NCBI GenBank assembly: GCA_964611755.1
Contig: CAZTBB010000004.1
Location: 1 to 64,000, forward strand
Direction: 5' to 3'
From: CAZTBB01 sp964611755
GTDB taxonomy: Bacteria; Pseudomonadota; Alphaproteobacteria; Micavibrionales; Micavibrionaceae
DNA length: 64,000 nt
Shown here: piece after piece, positions 25,090-33,610 of the stretch
How the letters are laid out: each line of letters opens with the position of its first letter
How positions within the stretch are numbered: position 1 is the stretch's first letter
Program-made: the position numbers and the translations under genes
The notes under the pieces: generated by a model
What the model saw: only the letters and a program-made list of their open reading frames with translations
Databases searched by the model: none
Told to the model about the DNA's origin: nothing

Positions 25090-26316
25090 GTGTTCATGCA
25101 GCAATGGGTTGCAACAGTTGCATATGAAACAAGCTCCGGCCCCAAAAGGGTGACCGAATCCTTTTATTTGCCTTCCGTTGATGATGTCAGGAGTGCGATT
25201 TTTAAAAAGGGGGGCTATCCTTTGCGCATCAGGCCGCATGAACGCTCACCGATTGAGAGGCTTTTGGCGCGTTCTACATGGTGGCAGGTGCAGCTTTTGC
25301 GAGGGATTCAGTTTCGCGCCGGATCAACATCACCGGGCGTGGCTTTGTGGAAAATTATTCAGGCCGAGACAAACCCGCGGCGCCAAAATATTCTAGCCCC
25401 GGCAAGAGAGGCGCTCTCCAGAGGGCTTGGGGTTATTGATGCGCTAAAGGCGCTGAATATCTATGATCATGGGACATTGGCTATTTTGGCCGGTAGTGAA
25501 CGGGCTAACCGCTTGCTGGAAGGGATTCCCCATGCGATTCAATCAATTACACAGAAGAAAAAGAATGCCAGAGCTATTATGGGGACATTGGGCTGGCTTG
25601 GTTTTGACTTGTTTTCTATCGTTTCTTCCCTTTGGGCGGGTAAGGATATGGTTCTGGGATGGTTCCGCGATAATCCGCCAACGGAGCCCGATCAGTTAGA
25701 GCGTTTTACGAATGTTGTGGGGTATCTGGAGCTGACATGGGATGTCTTGATTTATTCTGCTGTGGCTGCGGGTATATTTATGGTGTGGACAATTTTTTCC
25801 TTTTGGTGGAATCGTGGAAAGAAAGATTGGCCAACGGCGCGTATCGTCCGGAGAATCCCCCTGATTGGCTCTTACATGCGTGATTTGGCCTTTGCTGATT
25901 CTATGTCGGCGGCCTCCCGAATGCTGCAAGGGCTTGTTCCGATTGCCGACACGCTCAAACAATCGGCGGATGCCTCTTCGGCGCCTGAGGTGGCGTATTA
26001 TTGGGAGTCGGCGCTGGAGGGGCTAAATCGTGGGGTGAGTTTGGGTGCTGCGCTTGACCGAGAGCCGCTCCTTCGCAGTGAAAGGCTTGAGATTGCAAGC
26101 TTGTCGGATCTCTCGCAAGTTGCTACAGTTATGGGGTCTATATCCGAGATGCGAGCCCAAGCTGCAAAAACAAAACACTCTCTTATCGTTTGGCTTGCTT
26201 TCGCAATTACAGGCTTGTATCTCGCTATTGCTTTTGGTAGTGCCATTTTCGCGCTGACTGTCATGAATATGAGTATGGATTCAATGATGGGCGGCCTCAT
26301 GCAAGGAGCCATTTAA
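25090..26316 (+). CDS. GspF/PilR-type inner-membrane platform protein
   Basis: The platform protein sits in the inner membrane and is turned by the ATPase to insert pilin subunits. The 408-residue protein has the GspF double-domain layout: a cytoplasmic helical domain (about 70-160), a membrane segment region near 160-240, a second cytoplasmic domain (PLIGSYMRDLAFADSMSAAS, with LPLIG-like and repeated Glu/Ala helices) and a last membrane helix near 365-395. GTG at 25090 and ATG at 25096 are both possible starts behind AAGGA. Tight spacing with its neighbours shows co-transcription with the ATPase gene. Confidence 0.85.
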   Translation: MFMQQWVATVAYETSSGPKRVTESFYLPSVDDVRSAIFKKGGYPLRIRPHERSPIERLLARSTWWQVQLLRGIQFRAGSTSPGVALWKIIQAETNPRRQNILAPAREALSRGLGVIDALKALNIYDHGTLAILAGSERANRLLEGIPHAIQSITQKKKNARAIMGTLGWLGFDLFSIVSSLWAGKDMVLGWFRDNPPTEPDQLERFTNVVGYLELTWDVLIYSAVAAGIFMVWTIFSFWWNRGKKDWPTARIVRRIPLIGSYMRDLAFADSMSAASRMLQGLVPIADTLKQSADASSAPEVAYYWESALEGLNRGVSLGAALDREPLLRSERLEIASLSDLSQVATVMGSISEMRAQAAKTKHSLIVWLAFAITGLYLAIAFGSAIFALTVMNMSMDSMMGGLMQGAI

Positions 26317-26317
26317 C

Positions 26318-27265
26318 ATGGTGACAACCTCTGGTCCGACAATTAAAGGCGGACAAAACACAATTCAGGACGTTAAAAAACCCTCACCGGGTGTCGCCGA
26401 TTTTCTGGCAGGTGAGGCAGGGGCCTTTGTGGCCAATTTGAAGCCTCATTTACCCTCTGATTTGATTGGGGGCTCCATTCCGCATGTGCCGGGAATGGAG
26501 GAGGAGGCCGTTTGGAATGCGGCGTCACAGGCCTGCGGAACAGAAAAAGTGCATTTTTGTTACTCGGTTGATGAAAACCGCCTGATTTATCTGGCATGCC
26601 CGTCATCCTCATTGGCCTCATACCCCGATAGCTGGTGCCCCTTGGCGGCCGCCTTGCCGGGAAATAGCGAATATTGGGATAAGGAAACAGTGTATCTCTA
26701 TGAGCAGGAAGGGGTGGCCACAGCAATGCGCTGGGACCCTGAAACGGGCCGTATGCAGGTGTTTTTGGGCGCGTCACGAACGATTCTACCGCGTGTGCAA
26801 AGCATGGATGCCAATTTTGTAACAATTAATCCGGATGTGGCCGATATCGTGCCGTGGATTAACCGGAACCTTAAAACCGAGAAACTCTCCCGTGCAACCG
26901 CAAAAACATTGGCCTTATTAGGGGCTTTTGCCGCTATAATCGGTATGGGATTTCTGTTGTTTAACTATTTTGCATTGAATTTGATCGAGCGTGACCTCGA
27001 AACACTCAGAAAACAGTCCCAAGAGGCCTCGGTTGAGCTTATTCGCAGTGCAGCAGATGTCATGAAAAGCGATACGGCGCAAAATATGATCCAGATTCAG
27101 GATATTTTGGCACGCCTCTCCGAGGTGGACGGCACACTCGTGAAATATGAGGTGAATAACGGGAAGGTAACGTGGCAAGCCCTTGTTCCACCTGCCTTTG
27201 CGCAGGATTTTGGGACGCCGATGGGGCTTGAAAAAGATGGCCGCGCACGGGTCAATGGCCGTTAA
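26318..27265 (+). CDS. Single-pass pilus assembly protein (PilO-like layout)
   Basis: I cannot match this 315-residue protein to a family by sequence. Its layout is an N-terminal cytoplasmic domain of about 190 residues with four to five cysteines, one membrane helix (about 195-219, TLALLGAFAAIIGMGFLLF), then a coiled-coil-like periplasmic part (DLETLRKQSQEASVELIRS) and a Pro-rich end. This resembles the PilO-type pilin accessory proteins of R64-like systems and the GspL layout. It begins one base after the platform gene stop, behind AAGGAG, so it is translationally linked and very probably part of the assembly machine. Confidence 0.6.
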   Translation: MVTTSGPTIKGGQNTIQDVKKPSPGVADFLAGEAGAFVANLKPHLPSDLIGGSIPHVPGMEEEAVWNAASQACGTEKVHFCYSVDENRLIYLACPSSSLASYPDSWCPLAAALPGNSEYWDKETVYLYEQEGVATAMRWDPETGRMQVFLGASRTILPRVQSMDANFVTINPDVADIVPWINRNLKTEKLSRATAKTLALLGAFAAIIGMGFLLFNYFALNLIERDLETLRKQSQEASVELIRSAADVMKSDTAQNMIQIQDILARLSEVDGTLVKYEVNNGKVTWQALVPPAFAQDFGTPMGLEKDGRARVNGR

Positions 27266-27352
27266 ATACAATTGTGTTTTTTGGCGGTTGCCTGCAATAA
27301 ACTAAGTTCTTGAAAAAAATAAAAAAATACTTTGTGGATCAACCGATTCGCA

Positions 27353-27367
27353 TTAAAATTCTATTAA
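27353..27367 (+). promoter_or_regulatory. Perfect CtrA box upstream of the prepilin genes
   Basis: TTAA (27353-27356), seven bases (AATTCTA), TTAA (27364-27367) is an exact TTAA-N7-TTAA match in the 171-base gap before the PilN-like and prepilin genes. It lies 69 bases ahead of the start at 27437. The gap marks an internal promoter in the pilus cluster. In Caulobacter pilA is also CtrA-controlled, so the placement fits. Confidence 0.6.
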
Positions 27368-27436
27368 GGAAAGTTGGTTACAATAATATGAGGGAAGGTT
27401 TATCAAAAAAACCTGTTTTGAATAAGGGGACACAAC

Positions 27437-27976
27437 TTGGACTTAAAATCGCTACAGTCGTTTGACTGGAGATCATTAGAAAAATATTTCTCGGCGCAGG
27501 CCAGTGACGACCTCAATGATTTTCTTGAGGCGCTTCCGCAGAATGCCGGAAATACGATTTTGATTGTCGCCGCCGTCACATGGAGCGTCGCGGCCGTAGT
27601 CGGTTTGTATGTGAGCACGCAGATGGAGCGTATTGCCGAGCTCAAGTCCGAAATTGAATCGGTGGATGCTTTGCAGCCAAGCGTGCCCATAATTCGTGAG
27701 GCCAATGTGCCGCCGCAACAATTACAGAATTTGGCATCCAAGATTGATGCCGCCTATAAGGGTGTAAAGGTGGCGGCCAATGGATCCAATATTGCCATTA
27801 CCGGCCGTTCAACGGCGGCTTTTGGTCAATTCCGTGAAGCCATGGGCTATATCCAGAATGGTGGTAAGGGCTGGAAAGTGACAATTAACAAGCTCTGCGT
27901 CGGGCGCGAATGCAGCCAGAATGAATTATCCGCGGAGTTAAAGGTAAGTAAGGTTTCTGTCGAAGAGGCAGGATAA
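27437..27976 (+). CDS. Single-pass pilus assembly protein, 179 aa (PilN/GspM-like layout)
   Basis: The start is TTG at 27437, seven bases after AGGGGA. The protein has a short cytoplasmic N-terminus (about 38 residues), one membrane helix (about 39-61, ILIVAAVTWSVAAVVGLYV), a coiled-coil-like stretch (MERIAELKSEIESV), then a small periplasmic alpha/beta domain with a cysteine pair in KLCVGREC. That layout is shared by PilN, PilO and GspM proteins of type IV pili and type II secretion. The sequence itself is not one I recognise. It lies 28 bases before the first prepilin gene, downstream of the CtrA box, so it is probably co-expressed with that pilin. Confidence 0.6.
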   Translation: MDLKSLQSFDWRSLEKYFSAQASDDLNDFLEALPQNAGNTILIVAAVTWSVAAVVGLYVSTQMERIAELKSEIESVDALQPSVPIIREANVPPQQLQNLASKIDAAYKGVKVAANGSNIAITGRSTAAFGQFREAMGYIQNGGKGWKVTINKLCVGRECSQNELSAELKVSKVSVEEAG

Positions 27977-28004
27977 TTTGGGAAAATGGAAAAGGAGAAA
28001 AACC

Positions 28005-28763
28005 ATGAAATTTAATTTACGAAAACGATATAAGGAGAGAGGGAACGTTCTGTTCTTGATCTTGATCGCTGTGGCGCTTTTTGCGGCGCTTTCTTATGCG
28101 GTGACACAATCCACACGAAGTGGTGGTGGTTCCGGTGATAACGAAACGGCGTTGATTAACTCGGCTCAGCTAACGCAGTATCCAGCAACGGTACGAACAG
28201 CTGTGATGCGGATGATTATTCGTGGTACGAATATGACTGATTTAGAATTTGTAGCCCCGGCAAACTTTGATGCGGATTGTACTAACACAGCTGCTGGTGG
28301 TGGTGTTATTAACTACGACTGGTGTGTTTTCCACCCGGAAGGTGGTGGTGAGACATGGGCTGAAGCTCCAAATGTATTGATGGCTGCTGGTGCTCCAGGG
28401 ACATGGATCTATAACTACAATAACCGTGTGCAAAATCTGGGTACAACACCTGCTGCTGGTGCTGGTGGTAATGACTTAATCGCATTCTTGCCCGGTATCA
28501 CTGATACATTATGTACTCGCATTAATGAGGAGCTGCGTTTGGGAACTAGCGTAACATTAGCAAGTTCACAGCATGCAAACTGGGATGCTGCAACAAACAT
28601 GGATGACTTATCAGCGGCTCCAACAACTGTTGGCTTTACGATTGGAGATACGGATGGAACAACTGATGCTTCTTTGATTGGTCAGCCATTTGGTTGTTTT
28701 ATTAATGATCCAGGTGGTGCGAATGCAGCTAACGTATACTACCACGTATTGGTTGAGCGTTAG
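28005..28763 (+). CDS. Prepilin-like protein, probable major pilin
   Basis: ATG 28005 lies seven bases after AAGGAG and gives 252 residues. A basic leader (MKFNLRKRYKERG) is followed by a long hydrophobic helix NVLFLILIAVALFAALSYAV; cleavage after the Gly would fit a prepilin peptidase. The expected Glu at mature position 5 is absent (Leu instead). The remainder is a Gly/Ala/Thr/Asn-rich secreted domain with four cysteines. Codons in the second half favour GGT, GCT, AAC and TAC more than neighbouring genes, suggesting high expression, and a strong terminator follows. Hence my inference that it is the major subunit. Confidence 0.72.
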   Translation: MKFNLRKRYKERGNVLFLILIAVALFAALSYAVTQSTRSGGGSGDNETALINSAQLTQYPATVRTAVMRMIIRGTNMTDLEFVAPANFDADCTNTAAGGGVINYDWCVFHPEGGGETWAEAPNVLMAAGAPGTWIYNYNNRVQNLGTTPAAGAGGNDLIAFLPGITDTLCTRINEELRLGTSVTLASSQHANWDAATNMDDLSAAPTTVGFTIGDTDGTTDASLIGQPFGCFINDPGGANAANVYYHVLVER

Positions 28764-28778
28764 ACACAACTATATTAT

Positions 28779-28850
28779 TGAAGAAGAGGAAAAGGCTTCC
28801 CGTTTTCCCAAATTCCTTTTTAGGAAATAAAAAAGCCTTTTCTTCTTTTT
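28779..28850 (+). terminator. Intrinsic terminator after the first prepilin gene
   Basis: AAAAGGCTT (28790-28798) pairs with AAGCCTTTT (28833-28841), followed by a CTTCTTTTT tract. An inner TTCC/GGAA pair lies in the loop. The stem extends weakly on the outside through GAAGA/TCTTC. It should cap the abundant pilin mRNA and lower expression of the second prepilin downstream. Confidence 0.75.
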
Positions 28851-28904
28851 GCTTTTCTTTAAACTCGGTTTTTAGAACTGAATTTTACGCATAAAAGGTG
28901 AGAG

Positions 28905-29660
28905 ATGTTTTTAAAAATTGACCGGAAAAGCAATCCTAAATCCAAACCTAAGGGCGCAGCTGTAAGACACTCCGAACGCGGCAGTGCCCTTGTTTATATT
29001 TTGATTGCGATTGCCTTGCTGGCGGCTCTGACATTTACCTTTATGGAGCCATCCTCGCAGCAAACATCATCACAGAATACCTTTAGAACAGTCACAGCCG
29101 TGCAAAGCCAGATGGATGTCATCCGTTCGGCCATTCAGGAATGTGTGCTGACATATCCGAATGGTGATCCCAATATTGACACATCGGGAACGGGCTCTGA
29201 TCCGAATGCCCGCGTGAATTATCCGATTAATCCGGATTCCACCTATTACACGGCGGCCACGCCGGGACGATCAGGCAACCAGCTCGTCAGTGCTATTCGC
29301 TGCCCCGGCGATAATCCGGGCGGTGCGAATGTGGCCAACCATGCGCGCGTATTTTCGGGCGCAAGCGGTAAGTTTTTACCCCCGCCGCCCGATTTATTCC
29401 AAGCATGGGAATATTATAATGGCGAAGACGGTGTGTTCTTCTATACACGCACAGATAAGAGCGATTCATTCCTGATTTCCGCACTTGAGAAATTGGATGA
29501 TAAATATTCCGAATGTGAAACAGATATCATTGATGCCACCGCTAGTGCCGTGAATATGGAGAGTAATACGGCTTTTTCCTGCCCGTCAGGATCAGTGTGC
29601 TTTCGTGCATGGATGATCATGAACGGGACTGCCGTTCATCAAGATGCGGGCTGTCCGTAA
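28905..29660 (+). CDS. Second prepilin-like protein (minor pilin candidate)
   Basis: The 251-residue protein has a long basic leader (about 26 residues, ending RHSERG) and a hydrophobic helix SALVYILIAIALLAALTFTF very similar to that of the upstream prepilin, again without Glu5. The exported domain contains six cysteines (for example AIQECVLTYP, AIRCPGDN, YSECET, FSCPSGSVCF and a last Cys before the end), suggesting disulfides. It follows the terminator of the first prepilin, with an AAGGTGAG ribosome site. Likely a minor or tip pilin; it could also be an effector carried by the pilus. Confidence 0.7.
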   Translation: MFLKIDRKSNPKSKPKGAAVRHSERGSALVYILIAIALLAALTFTFMEPSSQQTSSQNTFRTVTAVQSQMDVIRSAIQECVLTYPNGDPNIDTSGTGSDPNARVNYPINPDSTYYTAATPGRSGNQLVSAIRCPGDNPGGANVANHARVFSGASGKFLPPPPDLFQAWEYYNGEDGVFFYTRTDKSDSFLISALEKLDDKYSECETDIIDATASAVNMESNTAFSCPSGSVCFRAWMIMNGTAVHQDAGCP

Positions 29661-29670
29661 CAACCAGTGC

Positions 29671-32010
29671 TCAATCCGGTTTGAGATTTTTAATTTCCTC
29701 ACTTGCGCGGGCAAATTCCTCATGGATTTGTTCAATCAAGTCGGCTGGCATGTTACCGGCCTCCGCCTGATCCTGAAGCTCTGAAGCTATGTCACCCAGA
29801 ACATTACAGCACGCCGATCGCGCAGCACCCTTTAGGCTATGTGCGCCTTCCTTAACACCGGATGCATCACCATGATCAAAGGCGTGCTGGATGTCATCGA
29901 TTAATGGCTGGGTCATGTCAATAAAGCTATAGAGCATCTCAATAATGCCGGCATCAAAGACACCCATTTGTTCGATCATAGCTTGCCGGTCAACCGCAGG
30001 GGGCAGATCAGCTGGAGCTGATGGCTGTTCTGTTTTTGTATCGGGCGTGGTGTCGTGATCTGCGCCTGATGGGGGTGCGGTATTATCATCCAGCGCCTCG
30101 TTCAACAACCCCCAACGGATTAATAGTCGTCTAAATTGTCCCAAAGAGACGGGTTTCAGGATGCACTCATCAAAGCCATGGCTGAGATAGGTGTTGCGGT
30201 CTGCCATTTGCACATCGGCCGTAAGGGCAATCACCGGGAAGTGATATGGATTGTCCCTATTGGCTTCGGCCTCTTTTTCGTTATCCCGAATATGTTTGAC
30301 CAGCCCGTAGCCATCCATGGTAGGCATATGCAAATCTGTAATCAGCAGGCCATAACGACCGGTGTCCAAGGCAATAATGGCTTCTGCGCCATTGCCGACA
30401 AAATCAGCCTCGATTTCTAGTGTCTCTAGCTGGCGTTCGATAATATCGCGGACACTGGCTGTATCTTCTGCGATCAGCAGGCGGCGGGGGCCATCGCGGT
30501 CAATCTGGATGGTGCGGCTGGCGGCATCTTTGATAGCCTCACCAAGACCCGCGCGGCTGGCAGGCTTCGCCAGATATGTGGCGCCGAGTGTTTGCAGGCT
30601 GTGTTGCAGGCCGATGTCATCGCGCACGGTGTACATCACCAACCCCATTGATGGGCGTACATGCATGGCTTCTTTGATAAGATCCAGCCCCAGCCCGTCG
30701 GGTAGTCCTTGGTCAATCACAGCGACATCAAAAGGTCGTCGGGTCATGAGTGAGAGACCTTCTTTATAGGAGCCGCAATTCTCCACTTGTGCACCCATGG
30801 ATTGAAGAGAGCTGACAATTTCCTTGGCTCCTTGGGGGTGGTCTTCGACAGAAAGGATGCTGAGCCCATCCAGGTTCGGGAGTTTAATACTGCTGGTTTC
30901 TGCGTCGACCTCTTCTGTAGGGATTTCGAACCAGAAGGTAGAGCCATGACCTTCTTCGCTCTCTACGCCTATTTGCCCACCCATGAGTTCAACAAGTTTC
31001 TTGCAAATAGAGAGGCCAAGTCCGGTACCGCCGTATTTGCGCGAGGTCGAGCTGTCAGCTTGAACAAAAGATTGGAACAAGCTTTTACAGACAGCCTCAT
31101 TCATGCCGATGCCGGTATCGATAATCTCAAAACGCAAGCCAACAGAGCCGGCCGCCAGCTCAATATGTTGGACTTTGGATGTTACATGCACGGTGACACT
31201 GCCCTGATGTGTAAATTTAAGGGCATTACCGGCCAAATTCATAATAATTTGCCGCAGGCGTTTAGGATCACCAATGACCACGAATGGAACGTCATCATCA
31301 ATCTGGTCAACAAGCCCTACCTGTTGGCCGCGCACCTTTACGGAGAGGGCTTCAAGGATGCCCCTGACCAGAAGCCTTACTGGAACCTCAAAAATGTCGA
31401 GCTCCATTTTATCTGCATCCATTTTGGCGATATCAAGAACATCATCCAGAATTTCCAACAAGCCGCTCGATGCTTCGCGCGCCGTGCCGATCATTTGGGC
31501 TATTTTCGGCTCCGGTTTTTCTTCATCAATCAGCTCTAAAATCCCATAGACGGTCTGCATTGGCGTCCGTATTTCATGGCTCATAGTGGCCAGAAAATTG
31601 GCTTTCATTTCCGCCATGGCATCGGCTTCTTCTACGGCGCGCTGCAGGCGCTTTTCAGATTCTTTATTGGATGAAATATCCGTCGCCCATAAAATCTGGC
31701 ATTCGATGCCCTCCCACTCATCCGCGCTAACATCAACTTTTATATATCTGTTTTTATTCAGACGTTTTGAATGGATCGGTAATATCCATGAATTGGGCGG
31801 CGTTGTACTTTTGAGAGCGCGGATCATTTTTTCTGCCTCCGGATCGTCCCAAACTTTCCAAAAGCGCTGACCTATAATTTCACTGCTGTTGGTGATGCCC
31901 ATGATATGAGTCATGGCGGCATTGGCATAGAGAATATCCATTTTTTGGCGGTCTTTGCGTAACACACAAATTCCTATAGGTAAGTGATCGTAGATGTCTT
32001 TGATATTCAT
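29671..32010 (-). CDS. Hybrid histidine kinase: PAS-HisKA-HATPase-REC-REC-Hpt
   Basis: This 779-residue cytoplasmic phosphorelay kinase has a PAS sensor (about 1-110), HisKA with H145 in TMSHEIRTPMQ, an ATPase domain (N262 in NLAGNALKF, GTGLGLSICKKLVELMGG), receiver 1 with D433 (VIDQGLPDG), receiver 2 with D559 (LLITDLHMPTMDG), and a C-terminal Hpt with H724 in AHSLKGAARS. All phospho-transfer residues are present. There is no membrane segment, so the PAS domain would sense an internal signal. It converges with the second prepilin gene, ten bases away, and is a natural partner for the lone receiver at 19656, though DivK or others are also possible. Confidence 0.93.
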   Translation of the reverse strand: MNIKDIYDHLPIGICVLRKDRQKMDILYANAAMTHIMGITNSSEIIGQRFWKVWDDPEAEKMIRALKSTTPPNSWILPIHSKRLNKNRYIKVDVSADEWEGIECQILWATDISSNKESEKRLQRAVEEADAMAEMKANFLATMSHEIRTPMQTVYGILELIDEEKPEPKIAQMIGTAREASSGLLEILDDVLDIAKMDADKMELDIFEVPVRLLVRGILEALSVKVRGQQVGLVDQIDDDVPFVVIGDPKRLRQIIMNLAGNALKFTHQGSVTVHVTSKVQHIELAAGSVGLRFEIIDTGIGMNEAVCKSLFQSFVQADSSTSRKYGGTGLGLSICKKLVELMGGQIGVESEEGHGSTFWFEIPTEEVDAETSSIKLPNLDGLSILSVEDHPQGAKEIVSSLQSMGAQVENCGSYKEGLSLMTRRPFDVAVIDQGLPDGLGLDLIKEAMHVRPSMGLVMYTVRDDIGLQHSLQTLGATYLAKPASRAGLGEAIKDAASRTIQIDRDGPRRLLIAEDTASVRDIIERQLETLEIEADFVGNGAEAIIALDTGRYGLLITDLHMPTMDGYGLVKHIRDNEKEAEANRDNPYHFPVIALTADVQMADRNTYLSHGFDECILKPVSLGQFRRLLIRWGLLNEALDDNTAPPSGADHDTTPDTKTEQPSAPADLPPAVDRQAMIEQMGVFDAGIIEMLYSFIDMTQPLIDDIQHAFDHGDASGVKEGAHSLKGAARSACCNVLGDIASELQDQAEAGNMPADLIEQIHEEFARASEEIKNLKPD

Positions 32011-32091
32011 AGGAAAAACAATGAAATGGTTGATTTTATCTCTTGAAATAGAGTATCACAGATATCCGTTGTTTTAAGAAGGAAATTTAAA

Positions 32092-33114
32092 ATGGGTTAT
32101 AAAGTTGCTGTCGTTGGTGCGACCGGAAATGTTGGGCATGAACTCCTCTCGATTTTGGACGAGCGAAAATTCCCCGCCAGTGATGTTATCGCTCTGGCTT
32201 CCTCACGTTCTGTTGGTCGTGAGGTGTCTTATGGTGACCATGATTTGAAAGTCCAGGACTTGGCAACATTTGACTTTAAAGGTGTGGATATTGTGCTCTC
32301 ATCACCTGGCGGGAAAGTCTCTGCCGAATATTCCCCGAAAGCGGCCAAAGCCGGTGCGGTTGTCATTGATAACACAAGTTACTGGCGCATGGATCCGGAT
32401 GTGCCTTTGGTTGTTCCGGAGGTGAACCCAGATGCAATTGCCGGGTTTTCCAAGAAAAATATTATAGCCAACCCCAATTGTTCGACGATCCAAATGGTTG
32501 TGGCCTTAAAGCCGTTGCATGATGCTGCGACGATCAAGCGTGTCGTTGTGTCGACTTATCAGTCCGTGTCTGGTTCCGGTAAGGCGGCTATGGATGAACT
32601 TTTCAATCAAACCAAGGGCATTTATGTGAATCAGCCGGCCGAGCCGGATGTCTACCCAAAGCAGATCGCCTTTAATGTTATTCCGCAGATTGATGTATTC
32701 ATGGATGATCACATGACCAAAGAAGAGTGGAAAATGGTTGTCGAGACCAAAAAGATATTGGATCCAAAGATAAAAGTCTGTGCATCTTGTGTGCGCGTGC
32801 CTGTCTTTATTGGCCATTCTGAAATGGTGAATGTGGAGCTTGAAAATGAACTGAGCGCAAAAGAGGCAAAGAGCCTCTGGCGTGAGGCTGAGGGCGTCAG
32901 TGTTATTGATCTTGAAAGTGATATTGAGTTCGTCACGCCGCAAGAGATTCAGGGCGAAGATGCCGTCTTTATCAGCCGTATTCGGGAGGATGTCAGTGTC
33001 GAGAATGGCCTTAACTTCTGGTGTGTTTCAGACAATATGCGTAAAGGCGCGGCTTTGAATACCGTTCAGATCGCAGAATTGCTCACATCCAACTACATGA
33101 AGGCCGCAGCCTAG
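32092..33114 (+). CDS. asd: Aspartate-semialdehyde dehydrogenase
   Basis: Asd reduces aspartyl phosphate to aspartate semialdehyde, a branch point to lysine/diaminopimelate, methionine and threonine. The 340-residue protein has the NADP-binding start VAVVGATGNVGHELLSIL, the catalytic cysteine C130 in IIANPNCSTIQM, and the conserved blocks VVSTYQSVSGSGKAAMDEL and CVRVPVFIGHSEMVNVE. Length is normal. An AAGGAAATTTAAA-type ribosome site precedes the ATG. It is divergent from the hybrid kinase. Confidence 0.97.
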   Translation: MGYKVAVVGATGNVGHELLSILDERKFPASDVIALASSRSVGREVSYGDHDLKVQDLATFDFKGVDIVLSSPGGKVSAEYSPKAAKAGAVVIDNTSYWRMDPDVPLVVPEVNPDAIAGFSKKNIIANPNCSTIQMVVALKPLHDAATIKRVVVSTYQSVSGSGKAAMDELFNQTKGIYVNQPAEPDVYPKQIAFNVIPQIDVFMDDHMTKEEWKMVVETKKILDPKIKVCASCVRVPVFIGHSEMVNVELENELSAKEAKSLWREAEGVSVIDLESDIEFVTPQEIQGEDAVFISRIREDVSVENGLNFWCVSDNMRKGAALNTVQIAELLTSNYMKAAA

Positions 33115-33152
33115 CGATTGCTTTTTAAGCCTTTATGTAGTACTCTCCTCTC

Positions 33153-33500
33153 ATGCGTATTAACAGAGTTGGAACACCAAGCAGTTTGACACACGGCCTG
33201 TCCAAGGGGCGTGATGTTTATCGCGTGAATGAAGTAGACAGTGTTGATCCGGACGAGAATGACCGTGAGTCTCAATCTGCGGATCAAATGGCTATTGCGC
33301 GCTTGAACGCCCTTATCCATAAAATGGAACAGCTCGAGAAAAAGACACGATTACGCAAGCAACTTCAGATTATGGCGCAAGAGCAAAAAGAATATGATCA
33401 CTGGCTCGGCAAGCCGGCTGATGAGCAAGAAAAACCAAGCTCCAAAAATACATTGCAAGTTGCCAATGATGTTTACAAAAAAATGAGCAATCTGTCTTAA
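33153..33500 (+). CDS. Small coiled-coil hypothetical protein, 115 aa
   Basis: I do not recognise this protein. It has no signal peptide or membrane helix. The N-terminal 50 residues are polar and probably unstructured (Asp/Glu/Arg-rich). Residues about 50-85 (ARLNALIHKMEQLEKKTRLR) have the heptad look of a coiled coil, and the end is basic. It starts 38 bases after asd and is followed by a short hairpin, so it may be co-transcribed with asd. The N-terminal pattern VGTPSS resembles small structural proteins in flagellar or envelope regions of alphaproteobacteria, but that is not enough to name it. Confidence 0.55.
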   Translation: MRINRVGTPSSLTHGLSKGRDVYRVNEVDSVDPDENDRESQSADQMAIARLNALIHKMEQLEKKTRLRKQLQIMAQEQKEYDHWLGKPADEQEKPSSKNTLQVANDVYKKMSNLS

Positions 33501-33502
33501 GC

Positions 33503-33524
33503 GAGACTTTCAGTCTCAATTTTC
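33503..33524 (+). terminator. Weak hairpin terminator after the coiled-coil gene
   Basis: GAGACT (33503-33508) and AGTCTC (33512-33517) form a perfect six-bp stem with a three-base loop, followed by AATTTTCT. It lies just after the stop at 33500 and separates this gene from sdhC. Confidence 0.5.
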
Positions 33525-33610
33525 TATTCCTCGAATTAAAGCGTTGAAATTGGCGCGAATGCTTTTATTATAAAAACGGTAAATTGAATGATTAAAAGAG
33601 CCTTTTTATT

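Noticed and set aside
30787..31539. 250-codon plus-strand open frame inside the hybrid kinase gene
   Set aside because: It is antisense to HisKA/HATPase codons with intact motifs on the other strand; no recognisable protein.
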